Notes: generated by a model from the sequence alone, not told the origin. 42,720 nucleotides of DNA from Parcubacteria group bacterium (GCA_028286465.1 JAQBRN010000027.1:1-42720), one strand, 5' to 3'; numbered from the stretch's first letter, positions 21,405 to 28,908 are shown. Numbers and translations: made by a program.

Positions 21405-21699
21405 GTATCGAGCAGAGGCAAGAGACGTTAGTCGTCGAGACCCCGAACGATACCTATGAGGGATTCCTGACCACCTCATATTGCTAATCGACATGGATAG
21501 ATTCCGAAGCTGGAATCGAGGTCACATGTGTCGGGCTCGCTCCGCAAGGGTCACAGTTGCGGTGAGCTCGGAGAGGTTATAGACCATGAGTCTAGGCGAC
21601 ACGCCGGCCCCTCCGAGCAAAGTTCTTTCGTAGCTTCGGCTACTGTTGTCATATTGCATGGCACTCAGCGCTCACCTTCGGGTCGAGCGCTTTCTGTTT
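21405..21699 (+). ncRNA. candidate structured ncRNA of about 295 nt
   Basis: Between a strong promoter and a strong terminator there is no convincing ORF but many helices: TATGAGG/CCTCATA, ATTCC-GAAGCT-GGAAT, CCGCAA/TTGCGG inside GCTC/GAGC, GTGTCG/CGACAC, GCTCGGAG/CTCCGAGC (8 bp), TAGAC-CATGA-GTCTA and GTAGC-TTCG-GCTAC. I looked for signatures of RNase P RNA (GAGGAAAGUCC), SRP RNA (GGAAGGAAGCAG) and a single long 6S-like hairpin and found none. Identity unknown. Divergent from recG. Confidence 0.7.
21667..21699 (+). terminator. terminator of the ncRNA
   Basis: AGCGCTC + ACC-TTCG-GGT + GAGCGCT, then TTCTGTTT on the plus strand. Confidence 0.75.
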
Positions 21700-21727
21700 A
21701 ATAAAAACCGCCCTTACTGCTGGGCGG
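21700..21727 (-). terminator. terminator with stop codon in its loop
   Basis: CCGCCC/GGGCGG stem followed on the minus strand by TTTTTATT. The TAA (21716-21714) of the small gene lies in the loop. Confidence 0.75.
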
Positions 21728-21933
21728 CGAGAATGCGCTTGCTGTCCTGGGCCTTCACGTTGCGGCACGGATGCTTTCGGACGAAGTCGTGGGTCTTTTG
21801 CCGCCATTTCGGCATCGTCCATGTGCGGCTGCCTGACGAGCGCTGCTTCGGCGCAGCCTTCGGTGCGGCAGCTATAACGCTCATGCCCGCTTGAAGTGTG
21901 ATCGAATGCTACTTCATGTTGAAGGGAACTCAT
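21714..21933 (-). pseudogene. frameshifted paralogue of the 76-aa small gene
   Basis: Starts MSSLQHEVAFDH at ATG 21933, which overlaps the stop of the upstream 76-aa gene as ATGA. The frame reads ...VRQPHMDDAE and is then out of phase. With one base removed (GAAATGG to GAATGG, as in the paralogue) it continues W-RQKTHDFVRKHP...ILAAQQ and stops in the terminator loop. The span is 220 nt, that is 73 codons plus one base. It could be a decayed gene, a programmed frameshift or a sequence error. A second reading is an independent 56-aa protein from ATG 21884 in the downstream frame. Confidence 0.55.
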
Positions 21934-22160
21934 GCAATGCGCCTCGCGGATTGGGGAGTGGTTGCTCTCGTCGCCATTGGGTGTTCGGAACGAAACTTCT
22001 CTATAATCTTCTTCCATTCGGCATCGGTCATCCACGGCTGGCGGACCCTCGAGGCCCTGAGGCATCTGTCGGCAAGACAAATGATGCGGTCGAACAGCGC
22101 ATCGGTAGTGAAGCCTGTCCGGTCTTCGCGCACATCGTGGCAGGGCATGCTGTCGCTCAA
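21930..22160 (-). CDS. small 76-aa protein, first of a tandem pair
   Basis: Begins at TTG 22160 (MSDSMPCHDVRED), with AGGAGG four bases upstream; ATG 22148 is too far from that SD. The core VRQPWMTDAEWKKIIEKF recurs in the next gene, and the coding DNA there is also similar (CCATT-CGGCATCG). Three cysteines lie in the N-terminal half. Own promoter (TTGACT-16-TATTTT). Function unknown. Confidence 0.62.
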   Translation of the reverse strand: MSDSMPCHDVREDRTGFTTDALFDRIICLADRCLRASRVRQPWMTDAEWKKIIEKFRSEHPMATRATTPQSARRIA

Positions 22161-22186
22161 CAATCCTCCTTAAAAAGTCCTCTTGT

Positions 22187-22214
22187 AAAATATCATACCA
22201 AGCTATTCAGTCAA
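22187..22214 (-). promoter_or_regulatory. promoter of the tandem small genes
   Basis: On the minus strand TTGACT (22214-22209), 16 nt, TATTTT (22192-22187); an alternative extended -10, TGG-TATGAT, overlaps. Confidence 0.55.
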
Positions 22215-23020
22215 CTTGTATATGTTTGTCCGTGCTTTCTAATGAGCCCTTCGCTGAGAAGCGCGAGAAGATTCTTCCGCACCGGCTCCGAGGAAGTTTC
22301 CAAAAGCTTCGTGATCTCGGCTTCAGTGCGGCGCTTATTCAAAATGAGTTTCAATATCTTACTCCGCAGTTCCCGGTTCGAACCCTTGAACTTCGACTGT
22401 TTCTTATAATGAGCGCTTTTCTTGATGTTGTTTCCATGCGCCTTCTTTAAGTACGTACCGTAATCCATAAGGGCGTAATACCAGTCTCTCGTCTGTCCAA
22501 GGCCTTGCCTTGGAAGGGTCGATTCGATTAGGGGAATAAGCTCCTTGTCCGAGACCTTGTTTTTATCTGGGAAGAAGTGATGGATGAAAACCGTGCGGAC
22601 ATTCGTCTCGATGACGATGGCGGTCTTGTTCCATGCGAAGGCGAGGAGGTCTCCGGCCGTCGCTTTACCTATGCCGGGAAGGGAGAGAAGCGCCTTTTCA
22701 TCTTTTGGAAATGTACCATTGAATTCTTTCACAATGGTTTCCGCGGCGCGTTTGAGGTTCACGGCGCGGCGATTGTATCCGAGCCCTTGCCACTGTAGTA
22801 ATACTGCTCGCAAGCTCGCAGACGAAAGTGCCTTGACCGTCGGGAACTTTTTCAAAAAGCTGTTGTACTTCGGAATGACCCGATCCACTTGCGTCTGCTG
22901 GAGCATAATCTCCGAGACGAGGATCTTGTACGGATCGCGAGTTTTTCTCCACGGCAAGGAATCTCGCCCGTGTTCTTTGTAGTAGTTCCAGACAATTCTC
23001 TTGAAGGCAGCAGGCTTCAT
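22211..23020 (-). CDS. MutY-like adenine glycosylase lacking the Fe-S cluster
   Basis: 269 aa. HhH-GPD glycosylase of the MutY/endonuclease III group, expected to remove A opposite 8-oxoG. SEIMLQQTQV holds the MutY catalytic Glu, and LPGIGKATAGDLLAFAW is the helix-hairpin-helix. Where MutY has the catalytic Asp (DGNV), this protein has ETNVRTVFIHHFF, an Asp-to-Glu change. The C-terminal four-Cys cluster is missing; the end instead looks like a small winged helix (ILNKRRTEAEITKLL...LLSEGLI). No NUDIX-like domain. TATAGT (23033-23028) ends 7 nt before ATG 23020. Confidence 0.85.
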   Translation of the reverse strand: MKPAAFKRIVWNYYKEHGRDSLPWRKTRDPYKILVSEIMLQQTQVDRVIPKYNSFLKKFPTVKALSSASLRAVLLQWQGLGYNRRAVNLKRAAETIVKEFNGTFPKDEKALLSLPGIGKATAGDLLAFAWNKTAIVIETNVRTVFIHHFFPDKNKVSDKELIPLIESTLPRQGLGQTRDWYYALMDYGTYLKKAHGNNIKKSAHYKKQSKFKGSNRELRSKILKLILNKRRTEAEITKLLETSSEPVRKNLLALLSEGLIRKHGQTYTS

Positions 23021-23038
23021 GCCCGCTACTATACATGA

Positions 23039-23344
23039 TTACTCCTCCTTCTTCTCATCAAGCCGTTCGAGATGGAATCCTTTGAAGAAGATATACACAA
23101 CGAAGGCGATGAGGATGAGGTTGATGAGAGAGGAGAGGAAGGGTCCCCAGCCGAAGGAGATGCCGAAAGCGGTCGAGGAAGCATTCTGCAGATCGCCGAT
23201 CGAGCCCGTGGCCCTGCCGACGATAGGGGTAAGGATGTTCGTCGAGAGCGACTTCACGAAGTCTTGCGCGGCCGAGCCGATGATGAAGCCGATAGCAAGC
23301 CCGGCGACGCCCTGAGTGCGGAGGAAATGTATGAAGCCTTTCAT
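23039..23344 (-). CDS. mscL: large-conductance mechanosensitive channel, short form
   Basis: 101 aa with two membrane helices. GVAGLAIGFIIGSAAQDFVKSL matches the MscL TM1 region and NLILIAFVVYIFFKGF the TM2 region. It opens under membrane tension to release solutes during osmotic downshock. It is shorter than the usual ~130 aa and its C-terminal bundle is reduced to EKKEE. Located between the MutY-like gene and a sigma factor gene. Confidence 0.88.
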   Translation of the reverse strand: MKGFIHFLRTQGVAGLAIGFIIGSAAQDFVKSLSTNILTPIVGRATGSIGDLQNASSTAFGISFGWGPFLSSLINLILIAFVVYIFFKGFHLERLDEKKEE

Positions 23345-23382
23345 GTATACGTACTGACGAGCTTCCGGAAGAAACGTTACAA

Positions 23383-23404
23383 GTAAAAACGCCCGAGGGC
23401 GTTT
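23383..23404 (-). terminator. terminator of the first sigma factor gene
   Basis: AAACGCCC-GA-GGGCGTTT followed by TTACTT on the minus strand. Confidence 0.7.
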
Positions 23405-23414
23405 CGAATGCTCT

Positions 23415-24011
23415 TCATGAAGCGATCTTCCGCCGAAGCGGGGCGACCCTCATTCGGGCGCCGGATAGCCGCGATCTGACCGTTCCTACGGGGCAGTTCA
23501 TCGCTTCGCCGATCTCGTCGTACGAGGAGTCTTTCATTCTGAGGAGAAGCGTTTCCGAGAAAGGCGCTTCGATGCTTCGTACGGCGGCGAGCGCGGCTTC
23601 CGAAAGAAGCTTCTCATGACAGGCCATGTCCGGGCGAATCGCCCTCGTGTCCTCGATCTGAAGTTCCATGGGCTTCTCCGAACCTTCCTTCCGAAGCGCG
23701 CTGAAGTTCGAGGCGCGATCGGCTTTTCGGCGTCTGAGTTCTTTCAAGGCGTAGCTCTTCGCGATCGAGTATATCCACCCTCTGAAGCTCCCATGAACGA
23801 ACGCACCCCGGCTCCGAATGAGCTGGAAGAACGTTTCCTGGAGGACATCCTTGGTGGCATCCGCATCGTAGACGATGTTGAAGACCGTTCTTCGGAGCTT
23901 CGGGTAGTACCGCTCGTAGAGCTCGTTGAAGGCCCTTTCGTCGCCCTGGACGAACTCGAACATGAGATCGTCGTCCTTTGTCTTTGTGTACTCGTCGATG
24001 CTTATCGGCAT
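23415..24011 (-). CDS. sigma-70 family (ECF-type) RNA polymerase sigma factor
   Basis: 198 aa from MPISIDEY; GGAG four bases upstream favours this start over the ORF-track start. Region 2 reads FVQGDERAFNELYERYY...DATKDVLQETFFQL...FRGWIYSIAKSYALKELRR; region 4 is LLLRMKDSSYDEIGEAMNCPVGTVRSRLSGA. It directs RNA polymerase to a special promoter set. No anti-sigma gene is adjacent, but a second sigma gene lies directly upstream on the same strand. Own terminator. Confidence 0.9.
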   Translation of the reverse strand: MPISIDEYTKTKDDDLMFEFVQGDERAFNELYERYYPKLRRTVFNIVYDADATKDVLQETFFQLIRSRGAFVHGSFRGWIYSIAKSYALKELRRRKADRASNFSALRKEGSEKPMELQIEDTRAIRPDMACHEKLLSEAALAAVRSIEAPFSETLLLRMKDSSYDEIGEAMNCPVGTVRSRLSGARMRVAPLRRKIAS

Positions 24012-24072
24012 ACGTCTCCGTTTCGTGATCTGTGGCCTATTATTCATACTTCGCACCCGGGCGCAACACGGC

Positions 24073-24093
24073 AATAAAAAACGCCCGAAGGCG
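24073..24093 (-). terminator. terminator of the second sigma factor gene
   Basis: CGCC-TTCG-GGCG followed by TTTTTTATT on the minus strand, about ten bases after the stop codon. Confidence 0.75.
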
Positions 24094-24102
24094 CAGAGAG
24101 TC

Positions 24103-24717
24103 TTAGTCGATGAAAGGCTCGATGATCGATGCGAAGGCGTTTCGTGCCCGGTTCAAGCGCGACTTCACAGTGCCGATATTGCAATCGGTGATCTCGGCAA
24201 TGTCCTCGTACTTCATGCCGTAGATTTCGCGGAGCTTGAAGACAATGCGGTGATGCTCGGGCAGCTTCGCGACCGTGTCCTCGACGAGCTTGCGCAGATG
24301 GCGCTTCCAGTACATGTCGTCAGGACGCGCTCTGGAATCTTCGAACTCGAGCGGACGATCCTCTTCTTCCCAGTTGTTCTGGATCGTCTGGAAGAGCACG
24401 AGAGGGTTGCGCGAGCGGTTGCGAAGTTCGTTCTTCGAGAGATTGTCGGCGATGGTGAAGGCCCACGTCGAGAACTTCTTCGCGGAGTCGAAGCGCGCGA
24501 TGTGCCGGTGGATGCGGATGAAGGTTTCCTGTACGAGGTCTTCCGCCTTCTCGCGATCCCTGATCTTCCAGTAGATGAAGGCCTGAAGCCGCGGGGCGTA
24601 GGAGTTGTACAAGTCAGTAAAGGCCTTTTCGTCTCCTAGGCTCGCGCGAATGGCAAGGTTTGCATCCGAGGACGGATCGAAGCTGATGCGGGTGCGGCGC
24701 CCGGCAGAGATCTTCAT
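24103..24717 (-). CDS. sigma-70 family (ECF-type) RNA polymerase sigma factor
   Basis: 204 aa from MKISAGRRTR, with GGAG five bases upstream; the ORF-track start adds 43 residues without support. Region 2: LGDEKAFTDLYNSYAPRL...KAEDLVQETFIRIHRH...STWAFTIADNLSKNELR. Region 4: KLREIYGMKYEDIAEITDCNIGTVKSRLNRAR. Next to, but clearly diverged from, the sigma gene downstream. Divergent from the CvpA-CAP gene. Confidence 0.92.
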   Translation of the reverse strand: MKISAGRRTRISFDPSSDANLAIRASLGDEKAFTDLYNSYAPRLQAFIYWKIRDREKAEDLVQETFIRIHRHIARFDSAKKFSTWAFTIADNLSKNELRNRSRNPLVLFQTIQNNWEEEDRPLEFEDSRARPDDMYWKRHLRKLVEDTVAKLPEHHRIVFKLREIYGMKYEDIAEITDCNIGTVKSRLNRARNAFASIIEPFID

Positions 24718-24832
24718 GGAGTCTCCATGCGTAGGAACGATCTCGGGCCATTCTGCTCCTTCTGTGGAGCTTTGCAAGTTTCGTAGTCCTGACACAATCG
24801 CGAAGCGCCGTCGTCTATGAGAAGATAGTTTT

Positions 24833-25798
24833 ATGCACGGGTTCAATTATGTCGACATCCTCATCGTCTTCGCGCTCATTGCTTATGTTCTCCTGCATGT
24901 ACGCGACGGAGTGCTTGTCTTGACGCAGCGGCTCTTGGGCCTTGTCGGAGGCGCGATACTCGCCTTTCTTTCATATACATACGTAAGCGCCTTTCTCGCT
25001 CCTCGCATCAGCGCTCCGCCCGGAGTGCTCGATGCCGCAAGCTTCGTCGTGATGTTTTTACTTCTCCAGTCGCTCGTCAAGTTCATACTGAGGAAGATCT
25101 TTCTTCTCATCCCTGAAGATATGCGCCATTCGAAATTTTCCGTCTATCTTGCGGCGGTGCCTGCGCTCATCGATGGATTGATCCTCGTTTCCCTTATCCT
25201 TTTCCTTCTGGTTGTGGCGCCGTACTTCATCGCGGCAAAGCAGCCGATAGAGGATTCGAAATTAGGAAGTGTTTTGGTGGACAGGGCGTCGGGCATCGAG
25301 ACCTATCTCGACGAGGTCTTCAGCAAGGCCACCGAGTCGACCCTCGGCTTCATGACGGTCGAGCCGCAAGAGGGCGAAAGCGTGGCGCTGCCGTTCAAGG
25401 CCACGAACCTCTCGACGGATGAGACGGCCGAAACGGAGATGCTTGCCTTGATCAATGCCGAACGCCTGAAGGCGGGCGTCGGGCCGCTCGTCATGGATGC
25501 GACGCTTCAGAAAGTGGCCCGGGCGCACTCGAGGGACATGTGGGTAAGAGCATACTTCGCCCATACCGATCCGGATGGCCTCGACCCCTTCGACCGCATG
25601 CGTGCGGGCGGTGCGAAATTCCGCACGGCGGGGGAGAATCTGGCGCTTGCCCGCACCACCGAGCGGGCTCATGAAGGCCTGATGAATTCCCCCGGGCATA
25701 AAAGAAACATTTTAGACCCCGCATTCAAACGCGTCGGCATCGGCGTCATCGACGGAGGAGTCTACGGGAAGATGTTCACTCAGGACTTTTCGGATTAA
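24833..25798 (+). CDS. CvpA-like membrane domain fused to a CAP/SCP domain
   Basis: 321 aa. Four N-terminal membrane helices of the CvpA type (FNYVDILIVFALIAYVLLHVRDG start, residues 1-130), a linker, then an extracytoplasmic CAP domain (about 200-321). The CAP motifs are HSRDMWVRAYFAHTDPDG, AGENLA, HEGLMNSPGHKRNIL and VGIGVI, with the His/Glu residues of the cavity kept. CAP domains are secreted and of varied function. The fusion places one at the cell surface. Start ATG 24833 is close to a GATAGT but not at the leaderless distance. Confidence 0.88.
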   Translation: MHGFNYVDILIVFALIAYVLLHVRDGVLVLTQRLLGLVGGAILAFLSYTYVSAFLAPRISAPPGVLDAASFVVMFLLLQSLVKFILRKIFLLIPEDMRHSKFSVYLAAVPALIDGLILVSLILFLLVVAPYFIAAKQPIEDSKLGSVLVDRASGIETYLDEVFSKATESTLGFMTVEPQEGESVALPFKATNLSTDETAETEMLALINAERLKAGVGPLVMDATLQKVARAHSRDMWVRAYFAHTDPDGLDPFDRMRAGGAKFRTAGENLALARTTERAHEGLMNSPGHKRNILDPAFKRVGIGVIDGGVYGKMFTQDFSD

Positions 25799-25800
25799 TT

Positions 25801-25831
25801 TTATAGAAAAGCTTCAGTACTACTGAAGCTT
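25801..25831. terminator. terminator, perfect 11-bp palindrome
   Basis: AAGCTTCAGTA-C-TACTGAAGCTT between convergent genes; followed by TTTTCTAT on the minus strand. It can serve the minus-strand HD gene and may act in both directions. Confidence 0.65.
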
Positions 25832-25841
25832 AAAAAGAGAA

Positions 25842-26519
25842 CTATACAGAAACCGGTTCGTCCGCGAGCAAGAGGATCATTTCCCGCGCTTCAGCAACCT
25901 TCGCTTCAATCGCGCTTCGAGGAAATTTCTGCCTCGCCCATTCAGTCTCGAACACCAGGCCCTCATGAAAGTGCTCTTGCCGCTTGAGCACTTCGAGTGG
26001 CGGCATGCCCCATTCCTTTGAGAAGCCGAAGACTACTTGCTGGATCCAAGCCACGCTGAAGCTCTGTCCCATATCGGCATCTCTGAGTATGCGAGCCGGA
26101 AGCGACAGTGCTTCCGAGAGTTCCACATGCGGATACTCGGTAGCCTCGATGAGATCGGCAATGTTCACATGGTACGGCATGTCTTCTTCGGCGAGATGCA
26201 GGGCGAGTCCTCTCACTGCGCGCATGATGTTGTGAACATCAGGAACCGAGATACCCGTATGATCGAAGTCGTGGAAGAGCGCCGCGATCAACAGATTCCT
26301 CATCTCTCTGGGGCTGAGTCTGGTCGCATAGTAGAGGCAGGCCTCATGACAGAGCCACATCACATGCGTCAGATGCCGGAAGTTGTGATAGCCGTTGCCG
26401 AGGTTTTGAGCGTGATTGAACACTGCCCGGAAGTAATGAATGAGGTTTCCCTCATAGGTGTGGTCGTCATTCCGGATGACCGAAGCAATGGTGCCGCGAG
26501 TGAGCAGGGACGTGGTCAT
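25842..26519 (-). CDS. HD phosphohydrolase resembling class I cyclic-nucleotide phosphodiesterases
   Basis: 225 aa. GYHNFRHLTHVMWLCHEA followed by LLIAALFHDFDHTGI is the HNxxHxxxV / HDxxHxG arrangement typical of class I PDE catalytic domains. A distal Asp is plausible at ILRDADMGQ. Substrate not known; a cyclic nucleotide is a fair guess, but other HD substrates are possible. AGGAGAG precedes ATG 26519. Strong promoter TTGACT-17-TATAGT and its own terminator. No cyclase gene is in the window. Confidence 0.78.
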   Translation of the reverse strand: MTTSLLTRGTIASVIRNDDHTYEGNLIHYFRAVFNHAQNLGNGYHNFRHLTHVMWLCHEACLYYATRLSPREMRNLLIAALFHDFDHTGISVPDVHNIMRAVRGLALHLAEEDMPYHVNIADLIEATEYPHVELSEALSLPARILRDADMGQSFSVAWIQQVVFGFSKEWGMPPLEVLKRQEHFHEGLVFETEWARQKFPRSAIEAKVAEAREMILLLADEPVSV

Positions 26520-26560
26520 GCGTCTCTCCTGATTAGGAAGAACGAAGGAATCTGTTTCAG

Positions 26561-26589
26561 ACTATATATTGAAAAACAGTATTAGTCAA
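26561..26589 (-). promoter_or_regulatory. promoter of the HD phosphohydrolase gene
   Basis: On the minus strand TTGACT (26589-26584), 17 nt, TATAGT (26566-26561). Confidence 0.75.
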
Positions 26590-26602
26590 GATATCTCTCG
26601 AA

Positions 26603-27250
26603 TTAACGATTCGTATATTGATGGAAATGCTTCCCGACGGCGAGGCCGATAGCCGTGCCGATGAGCGAGCCCGCGACGAATTCCGAGAACCAGTGCACGT
26701 TCATGGAAACGCCGATACCGATGTAGAAGGCGTAGAGAAGGGCGAACGTCGCAAGCACTTTGCTCTTCCGGTACATCACGACGAAGGTCACGGCCATGGC
26801 GAAGGCGATGGTGGTGTGCGAAGACGGCCAGCCCCAGAAGACGCCGTGCTTCAAGAATCCGAATTGGAAATCGTGACTCACGTCTATAGAGAAGCTCGCA
26901 TGCGTCGGCTGGAGGCGTCCGGTGAAGATCTTGTATAAGGAAGAGATGCCGGAGCCAAGAAGCGCGGCCTGGCCGAGCGCCCAGCCTGTCATGTGGAGCC
27001 TCTTGTCCTTCAGGCGTCCGAGGAGGACGAAGGCAAGGGGCACGAGAAGCGGAATCACCGCGCCAAGGAAGACCGCGGGGAAGAAGAATCTTTCGAACGC
27101 CGTTCCGCTCGTGTGTATGTACCACCACCAGTCGAAACCCGATTCGACGATGAAGAAGGTAAGGACGATAGCAGCGACATGAAGGTAGACGTGCTTCCCC
27201 GTGAAGCTCTTCGCGAAGTTCGGAAGCAGTGTAGAGAAAAAGTCTTTCAT
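26603..27250 (-). CDS. PAP2-family membrane phosphatase
   Basis: 215 aa, about six helices. The PAP2 blocks are KIFTGRLQP (block 1, shortened), GWPSSHTTIAFA (block 2, catalytic His) and NVHWFSEFVAG (block 3, His; Glu where Asp is usual). Likely hydrolyses a lipid phosphate or polyprenyl diphosphate on the outer face of the membrane. The start MKDFFSTLL is chosen because TATACT lies only 11 nt upstream of it. Divergent from the YvlD-like gene, with overlapping -10 boxes in TATAATACT. Confidence 0.82.
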   Translation of the reverse strand: MKDFFSTLLPNFAKSFTGKHVYLHVAAIVLTFFIVESGFDWWWYIHTSGTAFERFFFPAVFLGAVIPLLVPLAFVLLGRLKDKRLHMTGWALGQAALLGSGISSLYKIFTGRLQPTHASFSIDVSHDFQFGFLKHGVFWGWPSSHTTIAFAMAVTFVVMYRKSKVLATFALLYAFYIGIGVSMNVHWFSEFVAGSLIGTAIGLAVGKHFHQYTNR

Positions 27251-27298
27251 CCGTTTATGCGAGTATAATACTATTATTATCATTCAAATTCTAACCGG

Positions 27299-27634
27299 AT
27301 GAAATTCATTACGCATTTCCTTATCAGCGCCGTCGCCATTGCCGTCACGGCTTACATCCTGCCGGGTGTTTCCATTGCCGGTGTCGTGCCGCTTCTTGTC
27401 CTCGCTGTCATCCTCGGCGTCATCAATACCTTTATACGTCCGGTGCTCGTCCTCCTGACTTTGCCGCTCTCGATTCTGACCCTCGGTCTCTTCACTCTTG
27501 TCATCAATGCGCTTCTCATTCTTCTCGCCGCGGCCATCGTTCCGGGAGTGACGATCGGCGGCTTCCTCTGGGCGCTCCTCTTCGGCCTCGTCCTCTCCTT
27601 AGTATCCGCAGTGCTTCACCGGGCGGAGAAGTAG
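27299..27634 (+). CDS. phage holin superfamily IV / YvlD-like membrane protein
   Basis: 111 aa with four hydrophobic helices. VINTFIRPVLVLLTLPLSILTLGLFTLVINALLI spans the characteristic family core (PF04020 type). Role unknown in most bacteria; YvlD has been tied to envelope stress. First of three small membrane-protein genes in a row on this strand. Confidence 0.85.
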   Translation: MKFITHFLISAVAIAVTAYILPGVSIAGVVPLLVLAVILGVINTFIRPVLVLLTLPLSILTLGLFTLVINALLILLAAAIVPGVTIGGFLWALLFGLVLSLVSAVLHRAEK

Positions 27635-27668
27635 CAAGAACGAAAATTCGTGTTGTATACTAATTAGT

Positions 27669-28052
27669 ATGACAAAAACACAATTGTGGATCGGCAGGAT
27701 CATGAGCGGGGTGGCGGTTTTGTTCCTCGCATTTGATAGCATTACGAAGATCATGCGGGTCAAATCCGTCACGGATGCCATGGCTGCGATGGGTTTGAAT
27801 CCGAACCTGGCGCTTCCGATCGGCATCACGCTTCTGGTCTGCCTCCTTCTCTACATGATGCCTCGCACGGCCTTCTTCGGAGCGCTCCTTCTCACCGCGT
27901 ACCTCGGCGGAGCCGTGGCGACGAACGTCATCATCGCTGCACCCGCATACAATCTGATCTTCCCGGTCATCACTGCGGTCTTCGTGTGGGGCGGACTGTA
28001 TGTCACGAGTGCTCACGTGCGAGCGCTTGTAGGGAAGAGGATCAACGCGTAA
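27669..28052 (+). CDS. DoxX-like membrane protein
   Basis: 127 aa, four helices: AVLFLAFDSITKI, LALPIGITLLVCLLLYM, TAFFGALLLTAYLGGAVATN and a final helix. This matches the DoxX_2/DoxX-like pattern. TATACT (27656-27661) ends 7 nt before ATG 27669; leaderless class. Function uncharacterised. Confidence 0.82.
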   Translation: MTKTQLWIGRIMSGVAVLFLAFDSITKIMRVKSVTDAMAAMGLNPNLALPIGITLLVCLLLYMMPRTAFFGALLLTAYLGGAVATNVIIAAPAYNLIFPVITAVFVWGGLYVTSAHVRALVGKRINA

Positions 28053-28082
28053 GCTATTAAGATACATAATAAATAAAACATC

Positions 28083-28502
28083 ATGGCACCTGTCAGTATT
28101 ACAGCAATAGTTCTCGCGGCCCTCGCTAGCTTTATCCTCGGATTCTTATTCCACGGCCCGCTCTTGGGGAAGTGGTGGATCAAGCTTGCCGATATCCATC
28201 CGACAGGCAATGAGAAGTTCTCGAATATGATCCCGCAGATGTTCTGGAATCTCGTAGCGAACCTTGTCACCGCATATGCGCTCGCGGTTGTGTACGCTTT
28301 CGCATCGACCTCCGCTTACACGAGCGGAGCCAGTGTCCATACGGGCATCCTCACGGGTATTCTTGTCTGGCTCGGATTCCTCGTGACATCCTCATCGATC
28401 GAGGTGATCTGGATGGGCAGAAAGAAATCTCTCTGGTTCTTCGAAGCAGCATGTTCGCTCGTGGTCATGATCGTCATGGGAGCGATCATCGCATCGTTCT
28501 AG
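28083..28502 (+). CDS. DUF1761 family membrane protein
   Basis: 139 aa, four helices; FLFHGPLLGKWWIKLADIHP after helix 1 is the DUF1761 hallmark. Function unknown. Follows the DoxX-like gene by 30 bp and ends at a strong bidirectional terminator. Confidence 0.83.
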   Translation: MAPVSITAIVLAALASFILGFLFHGPLLGKWWIKLADIHPTGNEKFSNMIPQMFWNLVANLVTAYALAVVYAFASTSAYTSGASVHTGILTGILVWLGFLVTSSSIEVIWMGRKKSLWFFEAACSLVVMIVMGAIIASF

Positions 28503-28512
28503 ATCTTCTAAT

Positions 28513-28544
28513 AAAAACCGCCCGGTCTCCCGGGCGGTTTTTTT
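28513..28544. terminator. bidirectional terminator
   Basis: CCGCCCGG-TCTC-CCGGGCGG with TTTTTTT downstream on the plus strand and TTTTTATT on the minus strand; sits between convergent stops. Confidence 0.9.
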
Positions 28545-28545
28545 G

Positions 28546-28842
28546 TTACCAGACCTTGTAGATCTCGCGGGAGCCGGAGATATACATGTCGTTCATATCC
28601 TTGAACTTTTCCATCTTGGCTTTGTTCTCAGGCGTGTCTGCCATTTCTGCCGCCATATCCTTCTCGTACCCTGCGAGGTCGGTATGATTCGAGATAAGGA
28701 TGACCTTGTGGAACTGGCCTGTCATGTCGGTGAGGATATACGGTCCCTTCACCGGGTCGAAGGGCATGGCCTCTTTACAGAGCTTGGCGAACTTGCCGGC
28801 GTTGCCCGGCTTACAAACGAAAATATTGTGTGCTTGGATCAT
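28546..28842 (-). CDS. small 98-aa protein, possibly ferredoxin-like alpha/beta dimer
   Basis: MIQAHNIFVCKPGNAGKFAKLCK... has an alternating beta/alpha pattern compatible with dimeric alpha-beta barrel (NIPSNAP/ABM-like) proteins, but I cannot name the family. TAAATT (28854-28849) ends 6 nt before ATG 28842. Confidence 0.65.
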   Translation of the reverse strand: MIQAHNIFVCKPGNAGKFAKLCKEAMPFDPVKGPYILTDMTGQFHKVILISNHTDLAGYEKDMAAEMADTPENKAKMEKFKDMNDMYISGSREIYKVW

Positions 28843-28908
28843 GTGTTTAATTTAGAAAACTATGAGCCCATTGTACACCTTGGAAGAATTATCTTGTCGA
28901 TACATTTA

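Noticed and set aside
21405-21699. RNase P RNA, SRP RNA or 6S RNA identity for the ncRNA
   Set aside because: The GAGGAAAGUCC and GGAAGGAAGCAG signatures are absent and the folding is multi-hairpin rather than one long rod; left unassigned.
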